From Candidatus Dojkabacteria bacterium (GTDB lineage: Bacteria; Patescibacteriota; Dojkabacteria; GCA-002793355): 36,114 nucleotides of DNA. Below are positions 6,576 through 14,661 of this stretch, one piece after another. A program made the position numbers and the translations under genes. Where the stretch lies: NCBI GenBank assembly GCA_015489595.1, contig WFZK01000006.1, positions 1-36,114 of the forward strand, read 5' to 3'. The notes below the pieces were generated by a model. It searched no databases. It saw only the letters and a program-made list of their open reading frames with translations, and had not been told where the DNA came from. The number at the start of each line of letters is the position of its first letter. Position 1 is the stretch's first letter.

Positions 6576-7292
6576 TTATACTTTTTTAGAACTGCTCTTA
6601 TCTTTCTCTGCGGTTTTCTTCTTTTCTTTCTTCTCCTTATCCTCTAACCATCTCTGTAGTGAGAGAAGGTCGGGTATAATTTCAACCCCTTCTTCTTCTA
6701 AAAGTTCAGTGGGAGTGTGAGGGCTTTTTATAAGAACAGCATCCATTCCTACCCGCTTAGGAGTGTAGTAGTCTTTCTCTGGGTTGTCTCCTACTACGAG
6801 GATATCTTTAGGCTTGGTGCCTTTAAAGTAGTTCTTTATTAACAAAAGAGCATGCTCCAGACGTGTGGGCATAAGGTCTCCGAATAGCATAAAATCAAAG
6901 TACGGCAATATGCCTAGTTGCTCCAAGATCATCTCTCCTGTCTTAAGCCAAATCTTGCTGAATATGACCAGCTTGTACTTTTGTGAGAGCTTTTTAAACA
7001 TCCTGGTAAGTGCTCTGTTTTTCTTAATTTTTACAAGATGGTAGATTTCGTGCAGAGAGATTCTAACTAGATATTCTGCATCTGCTCTGGGAATACCTAG
7101 TAGCTTGTGCAGGGTCCTACTTGCGGAACGAGTTTTCTCATATTCTTTCCAGAATTCTTCAGCAAAGTGGTTAGCAGGTACACCGAAGATTCGAGAGACG
7201 TTTAAGATAAGGTGCGACTGTATTAGTGTGTCTTGATACTTATTGCGGGGAAGGATGGTTCCTGTAAGGTCAAATACCACAGCCTTATACAT
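6576..7292 (-). CDS. HAD superfamily hydrolase
   Basis: A 238-residue haloacid-dehalogenase-fold hydrolase, probably a phosphatase. Motif I is VVFDLTGT with nucleophile Asp8; the usual acid/base Asp two residues later is Thr10, as seen in some dehalogenase- and phosphonatase-like members. Motif II Ser is S112 (VIFSKIW), the motif III Lys is near K160/K162, and motif IV is VVGDNPEKD with D169 and D174. The helical cap between 15 and 95 is of C1 type. The C-terminal 20 residues are a Lys/Ser-rich tail (EKKEKKKTAEKDKSSSKK), unusual for the family and perhaps a nucleic-acid or membrane anchor. It is divergent from the RodZ-like gene with only 44 bp between the two ATGs. Confidence 0.85.
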   Translation of the reverse strand: MYKAVVFDLTGTILPRNKYQDTLIQSHLILNVSRIFGVPANHFAEEFWKEYEKTRSASRTLHKLLGIPRADAEYLVRISLHEIYHLVKIKKNRALTRMFKKLSQKYKLVIFSKIWLKTGEMILEQLGILPYFDFMLFGDLMPTRLEHALLLIKNYFKGTKPKDILVVGDNPEKDYYTPKRVGMDAVLIKSPHTPTELLEEEGVEIIPDLLSLQRWLEDKEKKEKKKTAEKDKSSSKKV

Positions 7293-7297
7293 GGGGT

Positions 7298-7303
7298 ATT
7301 ATA
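7298..7303 (-). promoter_or_regulatory. -10 box of HAD gene
   Basis: TATAAT on the minus strand, 5 nt before ATG 7292. It is 21 bp away from the opposite-facing TATAAT at 7325-7330, so the two promoters are face-to-face and probably compete for RNA polymerase. Confidence 0.6.
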
Positions 7304-7324
7304 TCATTCTATGACGCAGCCGTG

Positions 7325-7330
7325 TATAAT
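7325..7330 (+). promoter_or_regulatory. -10 box of RodZ-like gene
   Basis: TATAAT 6 nt before ATG 7337. It rules out the upstream in-frame GTG at 7322, which would lie inside the promoter. Confidence 0.6.
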
Positions 7331-7336
7331 TCTACT

Positions 7337-8272
7337 ATGTACACCGTCGGAAAAATCCTGCGAAAAATCAGGGAGCACTTGGGGTACTCCATTTATGATG
7401 TATCTCGTGCTATTAACGTAAAACCCGAGTATCTAAAATGCATCGAAAGGGACGATTTCTCCTGTTTTAAATCTGTAACGTTCGCACGAGGTTTTGTGAG
7501 AAGCTATGCTTCTTTTATAGGCGCAGACGTTGAAAAAATTTTAGCCTTATTTAGGCGTCAGATCGGAGAGTTTGAAGAACCTATTAAGGTCAAAGGCAAG
7601 ATCGAGACTTCCAAGGGACTTACCTTAAGCCCCATTCATCTGGCGTTTATGGCCCTTTTCGTGTTTTTTGCAGCCGTAATTCTGTATATGCTAAAGCTGT
7701 ACTTTAAGGTTCAGCAGCCTCCTAAGTTTAAGATTCTAGAGCCCCCTCGTGAACATTTTGTTGTAGATAAGCCGGAGTTTACAATAAAGGGCGTAACAGA
7801 GCCTAAAACAGTCGTGAAGATAAATGATAAGCAGATAGGGGTAGGGTCAGATAATACCTTCGTTTTTAAAACTACTTTAAAGCCTGGGGAAAATCTCTTT
7901 ACCATAGAGGTCTTTCGAGAACACCTTCCTGATCGTAAGTCAATAAAGAAGATCGTTCTAGAATACAAGCCGACGAATAAGCCTGGGGAAACCAAACCTA
8001 ATAAGAATGAGTCTAAGACTTCTTTTAAGCTTGAGCTGACAGATAGGGCCTGGATACAGATTGTTGCCGATAATGTTCAGGTCGCGGTGGGGATTAAGCC
8101 TAAGGGTTATGTTAAAGAGTTTAAGGCTAGCAAAGAGGTGATAGTAAAGTCTGGGGTTCCAACAGCTACCAAGTTGTATGTAGATGGCAAATTGCAGCAC
8201 CTTGATCCCCAGAAAGCCTTTTCAGGAGGCTGGAAGTGCGTCAACAAAGGTGATGGATTCGAGTGTAATTAG
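7337..8272 (+). CDS. RodZ-like cytoskeletal/cell-shape membrane protein
   Basis: A 311-residue bitopic protein with the RodZ layout. Residues about 3-70 are an Xre-type helix-turn-helix (VGKILRKIREHLGYSIYDVSRAINVKPEYLKCIERDD, then TFARGFVRSYASFIG) of the HTH_25 kind, which in RodZ binds MreB rather than DNA. One transmembrane helix lies at about 97-120 (HLAFMALFVFFAAVILYML). Outside, an Ig-like beta domain (FKILEPPREHFVVDKPEFTI through PGENLFTIEVF) is followed by a DUF4115-like C-terminal domain ending FSGGWKCVNKGDGFEC. It should link cytoskeleton or divisome to the envelope. I see no mreB in the window. The TSP3 surface-protein gene follows after 11 nt but has its own -10 box. Confidence 0.8.
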   Translation: MYTVGKILRKIREHLGYSIYDVSRAINVKPEYLKCIERDDFSCFKSVTFARGFVRSYASFIGADVEKILALFRRQIGEFEEPIKVKGKIETSKGLTLSPIHLAFMALFVFFAAVILYMLKLYFKVQQPPKFKILEPPREHFVVDKPEFTIKGVTEPKTVVKINDKQIGVGSDNTFVFKTTLKPGENLFTIEVFREHLPDRKSIKKIVLEYKPTNKPGETKPNKNESKTSFKLELTDRAWIQIVADNVQVAVGIKPKGYVKEFKASKEVIVKSGVPTATKLYVDGKLQHLDPQKAFSGGWKCVNKGDGFECN

Positions 8273-8278
8273 TATAAT
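8273..8278 (+). promoter_or_regulatory. -10 box of TSP3 surface-protein gene
   Basis: TATAAT begins at the base after the RodZ-like stop codon (TAG 8270-8272) and ends 5 nt before ATG 8284. No clear -35, so read-through from the RodZ-like promoter may also contribute. Confidence 0.5.
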
Positions 8279-8283
8279 TTTCA

Positions 8284-9981
8284 ATGGAGGCTGTCCCATC
8301 AAGAATGGTCCATAATTTTTTTGGCCACATATTAAGCCTTTCGCTGTTGTTACTGGCCAGTTTGGTCTTCATAAGCCCAGTTTATGCTTTGTCTAAGCTT
8401 AAGCTAGAAAAGGTCTATTATAAGCAAGATCCCATACAGTTTAAGACTCGGCGCCTGTACGCAATCGTAAAAGAAGTAGGTGGAGAGGATTTTAAGGGAT
8501 ATATACGAGTTGTTGTTAAAGATTCCTCCGGGAAGGTTGTATACACAACAGAGAGGCTTCAGTTGATATTAATAGCAAACAGAGAGGCGGGAGTATTCTG
8601 GGATGTTCCCCATAGGTTTGCAGGAGATTTAAAGTATGAGCTTATTGTCTCGAAGGGAGATGACGCAGTATTTACTGCAGAGTCGCACATAAGGGTTTTA
8701 AAAGATACAGATAGAGATGGTGTACCCAATGTGACTGATCCAGACGATGATAATGATGGTTTACTGGACGTTGAAGAGCTAAGTCTGGGCACAGATCCTC
8801 TAGATCCTGATACTGACGATGACGGGGTTGTAGATGGCAAAGATGCGTTTGCAAAAGATCCGACGGAGTGGAAAGATTCTGATAAAGACGGGATAGGAGA
8901 TAACGCCGATTTAGATGATGACAATGATGGGATTCCGGATACTGAGGAGAAAAGGCTTCATACCGATCCGTATAAGGCAGATACAGATGGGGATGGTTTG
9001 TCCGATAGCGAGGAGTTAAAACTAGGGACAAATCCTATAAACCCTGACACAGATGGCGACGGTTTACCCGACGGAGCGGATAAACAGCCGCTTGTGAAAG
9101 ATAAAGAGGTGGGCTCTAAAAGCTCGCAGGCTCCGGACCAGCCTAATAGTGAGGAGAGAGCAAGCGGGCAAGGTGGCAGAGAGCATGGGCAGGGGGCCAA
9201 GGAGGGCGTGGGTTCTGGGCAGGGTAGTAATGTACAGAATGGTTCACAGTCTAAGTCTAGGGCAAGTGAAAATTCTGAAAAGGCATGGCAAAGTAAGAGC
9301 GCATCAGACGGCTACGGGGGTAGCAGTTCGAAGAGCGCCGAAACCCGTGGAAAGATTCAGATCCCCACTAAAGAAAGTTTCAAAGATTCAGATGGGGATG
9401 GGCTTTATGATTTTGTAGAGCAAAGGCTGGGGACTGATCCAAATGATCCTGATTCAGATCACGACGGAGTTGTCGATGGGCAAGACAAGGCTCCAACAGA
9501 TAGCACGATATCAGAGCGGGTTAGTAAGCTAAAAGATTCCGACAAAGATGGTCTGTATGATCATATAGAGAGGATGCTAGGGACAGATCTTTCGGATAAA
9601 GATACAGATGGCGACGGCCTTTCAGATGCTCAAGAGTTGGCTTTAGGAACTGATCCTAAATCTAAAGATTCGGATATGGACGGCCTTAACGATAAACAGG
9701 AGATTGAGGCTGGTCTTGACCCCACTAACCCCAATGATGCTGATTATGATAGTGATAATGATGGGTTAACGAATAGGCAAGAGGTGGCTATAGGGACAGA
9801 CGTGAACAACCCGTATACGCATAGTGTTCTAGGCAGAAAGATCTCTGATGTTACTTATAGCAGGCTAAGGTTGGGGCTAAGGATTGGTGCAATTATATCG
9901 CTGGTTGCCGGCGTGGTACTGTTGGTAGGATGGAGGCGGCGTGGGATTCTGTCTGCTAGCAAGATAACCCAAAGCAGCTAG
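8284..9981 (+). CDS. Surface protein with TSP3-type calcium-binding repeats
   Basis: A 565-residue secreted, membrane-anchored protein. It has a signal peptide (HILSLSLLLLASLVFISPVYA, hydrophobic part about 15-33), an N-terminal beta-sandwich of about 100 residues, and two blocks of acidic repeats of the bacterial thrombospondin type 3 kind, D-x-D-x-D-G-x-x-D followed by E-x-x-x-G-T-D-P, at about 141-272 and 369-508. Between the blocks is a Ser/Gly/Gln/Lys-rich, probably unfolded linker (273-368). One transmembrane helix (IGAIISLVAGVVLLVGW, about 533-550) and the basic RRRG form a C-terminal anchor. About ten calcium loops would stiffen the stalk when calcium is bound. Likely roles are adhesion or an S-layer-like spacer; no ligand is known. 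Confidence 0.85.
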   Translation: MEAVPSRMVHNFFGHILSLSLLLLASLVFISPVYALSKLKLEKVYYKQDPIQFKTRRLYAIVKEVGGEDFKGYIRVVVKDSSGKVVYTTERLQLILIANREAGVFWDVPHRFAGDLKYELIVSKGDDAVFTAESHIRVLKDTDRDGVPNVTDPDDDNDGLLDVEELSLGTDPLDPDTDDDGVVDGKDAFAKDPTEWKDSDKDGIGDNADLDDDNDGIPDTEEKRLHTDPYKADTDGDGLSDSEELKLGTNPINPDTDGDGLPDGADKQPLVKDKEVGSKSSQAPDQPNSEERASGQGGREHGQGAKEGVGSGQGSNVQNGSQSKSRASENSEKAWQSKSASDGYGGSSSKSAETRGKIQIPTKESFKDSDGDGLYDFVEQRLGTDPNDPDSDHDGVVDGQDKAPTDSTISERVSKLKDSDKDGLYDHIERMLGTDLSDKDTDGDGLSDAQELALGTDPKSKDSDMDGLNDKQEIEAGLDPTNPNDADYDSDNDGLTNRQEVAIGTDVNNPYTHSVLGRKISDVTYSRLRLGLRIGAIISLVAGVVLLVGWRRRGILSASKITQSS

Positions 9982-10101
9982 AGGAGAATACCTTGAGACC
10001 GTGGGGAGGATAGGTGTTTTAAGATTTTGGGCTATAGCTATAGAGGAAGAGGGATGAGGTGCTGGATTGGCAAACGGCAGAGTGTATTGAGTTTTAAAGT
10101 T

Positions 10102-10151
10102 TGTGGAGTATGACTCCACAAAACTCCAGAGATTTTTGGAGTGGTACTCCA
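10102..10151. promoter_or_regulatory. Operator-like array of ACTCCA/TGGAGT half-sites upstream of ATPase 1
   Basis: Five half-sites in 50 bp: TGGAGT 10104-10109, ACTCCA 10113-10118, ACTCCA 10123-10128, TGGAGT 10137-10142 and ACTCCA 10146-10151. They form the palindromes TGTGGAGTATGACTCCACA and TGGAGTGGTACTCCA. The array ends 5 nt before the -35 hexamer. The same half-sites precede the paralogous ATPase gene (31045-31107), and the block TGTGGAG-ATGACTCCA is shared almost base for base. Confidence 0.6.
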
Positions 10152-10156
10152 TGAAG

Positions 10157-10185
10157 TTGCATTTTGCTCTGGTGGATAGTAAAAT
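10157..10185 (+). promoter_or_regulatory. Promoter of AAA-DUF4143 ATPase 1
   Basis: TTGCAT (10157-10162), 17 nt spacer, TAAAAT (10180-10185), then 6 nt to ATG 10192. The other ATPase gene has TTGCAG-N17-TATAAT, so the promoter is part of the conserved cassette. Confidence 0.68.
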
Positions 10186-10191
10186 TCTGAT

Positions 10192-11337
10192 ATGGAATTT
10201 AAGAGGTTTTACAGATTAGAGAAATTAATCACTCGCGGCCGTGTAGTCTTTTTATACGGTCCTAGGCGGGTTGGGAAAACGTATCTTTTGACGAGCTTTA
10301 TACAAGATTATAAGGATAGGGATAAGATATTCTTGGGATTAGGAGAGGATTTAGACTTACAATCAGTGCTAGCGCAACGAAGCGTGGAGATTTATCAAAA
10401 ATATTTTTCTGAGTACGATCTTATTGCGATAGATGAAGCACAGGTGATTCCTAATATCGGCGAATCTCTCAAGCTGTTGGTGGATCTGTTTCCAAACAAA
10501 TACTTTATTGCTACAGGTTCGTCCGCCTTATTCCTAAATCAACAGGTTGGGGAGCCTTTAACGGGCAGAAAATGGGAATACATACTGTATCCGCTGTCAA
10601 TCCTAGAACTTTCTTATACGTTCTCGCATTACGAGGTTAAACGTAAACTAGACGAGTTCTTATTGTTTGGACTTTATCCGGAAGTGTTAAAAGCTGGTAG
10701 TGCACAGCAAAAGAAGAAGATCCTGTATGAACTAGTGAATTCGTATTTACTAAAAGATATTTTAATGTTTGAAAGGCTAAAATCTTCAGCCACTTTAGTA
10801 AAGCTTCTAAAGTTATTAGCTTATCAGATAGGTTCTGAGGTTTCATTAAGTGAACTTGCAAATAATCTAGGCATTGATGTGAAAACAGTGGGTCGTTACA
10901 TAGATCTTTTGGTAAAAAGTTTTATTATCTATCCGCTGGGAGGGTTTAGTAAAAATTTACGTAAAGAAGTTACCAAAAAGAAAAAATATTACTTTATAGA
11001 TCTGGGGATACGAAATACTTTACTTGATGATTTTGGACTTTTAGATACGAGGCCAGATAAAGGCGCTTTGTGGGAGAATTTCCTAACAATGGAAAGAGTG
11101 AAATTACATACTTATCGGGAGACATTCGCTCGTTTATATTTTTGGCGTACATGGCAAAAGCAGGAGATTGATTTAATTGAACAAATAGATGGGGAACTAT
11201 ATGCTTACGAGTTTAAGTTTTCGCCTAAAGCAGCGGCTAAAGCGCGTTTACCTGCTGCATTTAGGAGGGCGTATCCAGAGGCGAAATTTAAAGTCGTCCA
11301 TAAAGATAACTTTTGGGATTTTGTTCTTAAGCTGTAA
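10192..11337 (+). CDS. AAA family ATPase with DUF4143 domain, paralogue 1
   Basis: A 381-residue ATPase of the AAA_14/DUF4143 type. Walker A is GPRRVGKT at 23-30, Walker B LIAIDEAQ, and the sensor region has ATGSSALFL and GEPLTGRKWEYILYPLSILEL. The middle of the C-terminal half is a winged helix (LSELANNLGIDVKTVGRYIDLLVKSFII). The end resembles a PD-(D/E)xK core: YFWRTWQKQEIDLIE with D327 and YEFKFSP with E340/K342. The family is abundant in CPR, archaea and anaerobes; its role is unknown, with suggestions of DNA handling or mobile-element behaviour. A close paralogue lies at 31124, with the same promoter and operator design. The winged helix is a plausible reader of the ACTCCA sites. Confidence 0.87.
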   Translation: MEFKRFYRLEKLITRGRVVFLYGPRRVGKTYLLTSFIQDYKDRDKIFLGLGEDLDLQSVLAQRSVEIYQKYFSEYDLIAIDEAQVIPNIGESLKLLVDLFPNKYFIATGSSALFLNQQVGEPLTGRKWEYILYPLSILELSYTFSHYEVKRKLDEFLLFGLYPEVLKAGSAQQKKKILYELVNSYLLKDILMFERLKSSATLVKLLKLLAYQIGSEVSLSELANNLGIDVKTVGRYIDLLVKSFIIYPLGGFSKNLRKEVTKKKKYYFIDLGIRNTLLDDFGLLDTRPDKGALWENFLTMERVKLHTYRETFARLYFWRTWQKQEIDLIEQIDGELYAYEFKFSPKAAAKARLPAAFRRAYPEAKFKVVHKDNFWDFVLKL

Positions 11338-11415
11338 ATGGTCTGATGGAGTTGAGCAGTAATTGATTTTTAGGATCTTGGCGCCCCCCAACCCGAAGTA
11401 AGATCTTCCCCGCGG

Positions 11416-11421
11416 TATAAT
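11416..11421 (+). promoter_or_regulatory. -10 box of uvrB
   Basis: TATAAT ending 5 nt before ATG 11427. No good -35 and no recognisable LexA box were seen. Confidence 0.58.
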
Positions 11422-11426
11422 CCTTT

Positions 11427-13514
11427 ATGTCTTCTGCATTTAAATTACAGTCAGACTTCAAGCCTACCGGGGATCAGCCTGCTGCTATAGAGAAGCTAAC
11501 AAGCGGCATTTTGTCCGGCAGGCAGTTTCAAGTACTTTTAGGGGTCACAGGCTCTGGAAAAACATTTACAGTAGCTAATGTAATCGCAAATGTGAACAGA
11601 CCTACTCTGGTAATAAGCCATAATAAAACCTTGGCGGCTCAGCTTTATCAAGAATTCCGCGAGTTTTTTCCTGAGAACGCTGTGCACTATTTTGTGAGCT
11701 ACTATGATTATTATCAGCCAGAAGCATATATCCCTCAGCGAGATCTGTATATTGAGAAAGATGCTAGCATAAACGAACAAATAGATAGATTAAGACTTGC
11801 AACCACAAGCGCGTTGCTTTCTAGAAAAGACGTGATAGTAGTAGCTTCAGTATCGGCTATTTATAACATTGGCTCTCCTAAAGCCTACAGAAACGCAGTA
11901 CAGTTTGTTGGAGTCTCAGAGCCGTATACTCCTCATACTTTAGGTAGAAAGCTTATCAGCCTTTATTATGAAAGAAACGACATCGATTTTAAGCCCGGGA
12001 CATTCCGTATAAGAGGCAACACTCTAGAGATGTATCTAGCTTATGCCGAGCTAGCAATAAGATTTGAGTTTTCTGGCCCTATTGTTTCTTTTATTGAGCT
12101 ATTTGACCCCATCAGCGGTGAAGCAGTAGAGAATCCCAAGGCTTATGTAGAAACAGTCGTAAAGGCTTCGGGTAGCAAGGTCGAAAAGGTGGCACTTTAT
12201 CCAGCGAAGCACTATGTAATTGCTCCAGATATCATGGAAAGCGCTATAGAGCGCATCTTGAAAGATATGAAGGAGCGGGTAATGTGGTTTAAAAAACAGG
12301 GCAGGGAGCTAGAGGCTCACAGGTTAGAACAGAGGGTGCTTTATGATATCGAGATGATTCGTGAGACTGGTTACTGTAAAGGTATTGAGAACTATTCTGT
12401 GTATTTTGATGGGAGAAGTCCGGGAGATCCGCCTTATTCTTTGCTTGATTATTTCCCAGAGGATTATCTGCTTATAATCGACGAGTCACATATGACTATC
12501 CCACAGATTCGTGGAATGTATAACGGTGATTACTCCAGAAAAAAGGCTTTGGTTGATTACGGATTTAGATTGCCTACGGCTTTCGATAACAGGCCTTTAA
12601 AATTTGAAGAATTCGAGGCCAGAATGGGCTATACCATCTTTATGTCTGCTACGCCTGAGGAGTACGAGCTAAAAAAGGCGTGTCCGAATAGTCCAGGTTA
12701 TTGTGAAGAAGGCGTAGCACAGCAGCTTATAAGGCCTACAGGGATAGTAGATCCTAAAGTGTATGTGCGTCCAGCTAAGAATCAGGTACAAGACCTGGTT
12801 TCAGAGATTAAAAAGGTTGTTGCCAAAAAGGGTCGAGTTTTGGTTACTACCCTTACCAAGCGCATGGCTGAGGAGCTCTCAGAGTATCTTCGTGAACTAG
12901 GAATAAAAGTTACATACCTGCACTCCGATATAAAGACCTTAGAGAGGCCAGATATTTTAAGAGATCTACGGGAAGGTAAATTCGATGTGTTGGTGGGGAT
13001 AAATCTTTTAAGAGAAGGCCTTGATTTGCCAGAGGTTCAGCTTGTAGCGATTTTAGATGCAGATAAAGAAGGTTTCTTAAGGTCAAAGACTAGCCTTATT
13101 CAAACAATGGGCAGGGCAGCTAGAAATGTGGCCGGTTATGTAATTCTATACGCAGATCACCGTACAAAGAGTCTAGAGGAGGCTATAAAAGAGGTAGAAA
13201 GAAGACGAAAGATCCAGCTTGAATACAATAGAAAACATGGCATCAAACCACGTACGGTTAAAAAGCAGATAAGGGAGAGGATTATTGAGCAAGAGCCAGT
13301 TGCAAGAGAATATACCTCAATGGAGGATATTCATCAGACCCTAGGGGCTGATATTGAGGTAATGGTAAAAAGCTACAGGGTTTTGCCTAAAAAAGAGCAG
13401 GCAAAAATCATAAGGTGGCTGAAAGAAGAGATGAAAAGGCGCGCCGATGCCTTAGATTTTGAAACAGCCATTAAGCTTAGAGATTTGATTAAGAGTTTAA
13501 AGGGTACAAGGTAG
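11427..13514 (+). CDS. uvrB: Excinuclease ABC subunit B
   Basis: A 695-residue UvrB, normal length. It is the damage-verifying helicase-like subunit of nucleotide excision repair, loaded on DNA by UvrA and then joined by UvrC. Visible features: Walker A GVTGSGKT at 39-46, the beta-hairpin motif [12 protein letters not shown]-type motif LLIIDESH, the conserved [35 protein letters not shown], motif [14 protein letters not shown] and motif [11 protein letters not shown]. The C-terminal UVR domain ([22 protein letters not shown]) is present, which contacts UvrC. It has its own leaderless promoter, about 15 kb from uvrA-uvrC. The upstream neighbour is the DUF4143 ATPase. Confidence 0.98.
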   Translation: MSSAFKLQSDFKPTGDQPAAIEKLTSGILSGRQFQVLLGVTGSGKTFTVANVIANVNRPTLVISHNKTLAAQLYQEFREFFPENAVHYFVSYYDYYQPEAYIPQRDLYIEKDASINEQIDRLRLATTSALLSRKDVIVVASVSAIYNIGSPKAYRNAVQFVGVSEPYTPHTLGRKLISLYYERNDIDFKPGTFRIRGNTLEMYLAYAELAIRFEFSGPIVSFIELFDPISGEAVENPKAYVETVVKASGSKVEKVALYPAKHYVIAPDIMESAIERILKDMKERVMWFKKQGRELEAHRLEQRVLYDIEMIRETGYCKGIENYSVYFDGRSPGDPPYSLLDYFPEDYLLIIDESHMTIPQIRGMYNGDYSRKKALVDYGFRLPTAFDNRPLKFEEFEARMGYTIFMSATPEEYELKKACPNSPGYCEEGVAQQLIRPTGIVDPKVYVRPAKNQVQDLVSEIKKVVAKKGRVLVTTLTKRMAEELSEYLRELGIKVTYLHSDIKTLERPDILRDLREGKFDVLVGINLLREGLDLPEVQLVAILDADKEGFLRSKTSLIQTMGRAARNVAGYVILYADHRTKSLEEAIKEVERRRKIQLEYNRKHGIKPRTVKKQIRERIIEQEPVAREYTSMEDIHQTLGADIEVMVKSYRVLPKKEQAKIIRWLKEEMKRRADALDFETAIKLRDLIKSLKGTR

Positions 13515-13592
13515 GTGGGGCATTCCTTTTTTTGGGGGGACGCTCTATCTTTTCGTAACTGGAGGCCCCCATTCTCTGATAGGGTGAGGTTG

Positions 13593-13649
13593 TTTAGGGG
13601 GGCTGGGCCCAAAATCGACTTTCTACGATTTGGGGCCCAGCCCCCTAAA
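13593..13649. repeat. Intergenic palindrome of the GGGGCAAAAT family, between uvrB and 13687
   Basis: A long imperfect hairpin. The left arm TTTAGGGGGGCTGGGCCC continues into AAAATCG; an 8-nt loop ACTTTCTA is followed by CGATTTGGGGCCCAGCCCCC and TAAA. About 24 bases pair with one or two slips. The sequence just upstream (GATAGGG...GTTTAGGGGG) resembles the approach to the second palindrome of the two composite copies, so this may be a partial copy. It may also end uvrB transcription. Confidence 0.65.
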
Positions 13650-13652
13650 CCT

Positions 13653-13680
13653 TTGTTAAATTTCCCCCGACTTGTATAAT
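13653..13680 (+). promoter_or_regulatory. Promoter of 13687 gene
   Basis: TTGTTA (13653-13658), 16 nt, TATAAT (13675-13680), then 6 nt to ATG 13687. It begins 3 nt after the palindrome ends. Confidence 0.6.
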
Positions 13681-13686
13681 GTTGAT

Positions 13687-14610
13687 ATGAGGCTAAAACT
13701 TATCGGACTTTTTTTGTTGCTTGTTCTTATCTTAGGAGTAATCTATCGGATAAATGTTTTGGGCCTAAGGACACATCAATTCGCATATAGCAAGATGCCA
13801 GTATCGACAATCCGATTCCAGACAAATGTGTACGGGGCGTGTACCAGTCAGATAGAGAAAAACCAGTGGCTTATCAACGGTTTAAGCTACGAGGCTATCA
13901 GGTTGTATGAGGAGAATCAAGGAAAGCTTCTGGTTATAAGAAAGATTAAGATCAGACCTCTGTCAATGCCAGATAATGGATTGGTTGGACTGTATGTTTA
14001 CAGGTCCGTTAAGTCTGGAAAATCGCCAAGGATTCCACTTGCTTATTTTTGGAAACAGGGTAGAGTGGGAAAGTACGAGCTTGATTTCACCGGGGGTGGT
14101 CTTGAAGGGTTACTTGTTTACACAAAACCTGCGACGATTAGGTTAGAGGCAGGCTTGCTTACCCGTCCTGAGCACTATTGCGTTGGTAACCCTTATATTG
14201 TGAAAGGGGAGATTGAATACTCAATTATAGATGCCGCCGAGGCCTATCGTATGTTACGAGAAGGTAAACTGGCCACCTGGACTGCAGAATATGGAAGTGC
14301 GAGCGGTGATTCTGTTTTTAACCTTTCTGAGTGGTATCGGCCGGTTGGGATGAAGTTTTATCTTAAAGGAGGGGAGTTTTTACAGGTAGGTGGAAAATGC
14401 AGATATAGAATTCTGTCAGGTCAGATGTATGCAGACGAGCCGGTTGCGAGTTTTCAGCTTGATCCTATAGCAGGTAACGTATGTGGAGGTTTTGTCGCTT
14501 TTAAAGATGGAGTTTCAGTTAACTCAAAAAGCCTTCTGTTCCTAGATGTGGGTTCAATAACTGGCCAGTTTTTCTTTGGAATGATATGGGGCAATTTTGT
14601 GCAGGAATAA
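13687..14610 (+). CDS. Membrane-anchored extracytoplasmic protein of unknown function
   Basis: A 307-residue protein I do not recognise. It starts with a basic MRLK and an uncleaved-looking hydrophobic helix LIGLFLLLVLILGVIYRI at about 5-22, so it should be anchored in the membrane with about 285 residues outside. The remainder is rich in beta-forming and aromatic residues with repeated Gly (LDFTGGGLEGLLVYTKPATIRLEAGLL), and contains four cysteines (in YGACTSQ, HYCVG, GGKCRYR and GNVCGGF) that could form two disulfides. A TTG at 13672 would extend the frame by five codons through the -10 box, so ATG 13687 is chosen. It ends 51 nt before the converging M16 peptidase gene. No function is proposed. 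Confidence 0.75.
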   Translation: MRLKLIGLFLLLVLILGVIYRINVLGLRTHQFAYSKMPVSTIRFQTNVYGACTSQIEKNQWLINGLSYEAIRLYEENQGKLLVIRKIKIRPLSMPDNGLVGLYVYRSVKSGKSPRIPLAYFWKQGRVGKYELDFTGGGLEGLLVYTKPATIRLEAGLLTRPEHYCVGNPYIVKGEIEYSIIDAAEAYRMLREGKLATWTAEYGSASGDSVFNLSEWYRPVGMKFYLKGGEFLQVGGKCRYRILSGQMYADEPVASFQLDPIAGNVCGGFVAFKDGVSVNSKSLLFLDVGSITGQFFFGMIWGNFVQE

Positions 14611-14611
14611 T

Positions 14612-14657
14612 AGGGGGCGGGGGCAAAAATCGATTGTGCGATTTTTGCACCCACCCA
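14612..14657. repeat. Palindrome between convergent genes, possible bidirectional terminator
   Basis: GGGGGCGGGGGCAAAAATCG, a 6-nt loop ATTGTG, then CGATTTTTGCACCCACCCA. The inner 10 bp pair perfectly and the G/C part has mismatches. It lies between the two stop codons of the facing genes 13687 and 14662. It has the CAAAAATCGA core of the repeat family. Confidence 0.6.
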
Positions 14658-14661
14658 CTTG

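Noticed and set aside
8559-9200. Several minus-strand frames rich in Ser/Pro opposite the TSP3 gene
   Set aside because: They are the complement of repeated GAT/GAC-rich codons and so stay open by composition, not by selection.
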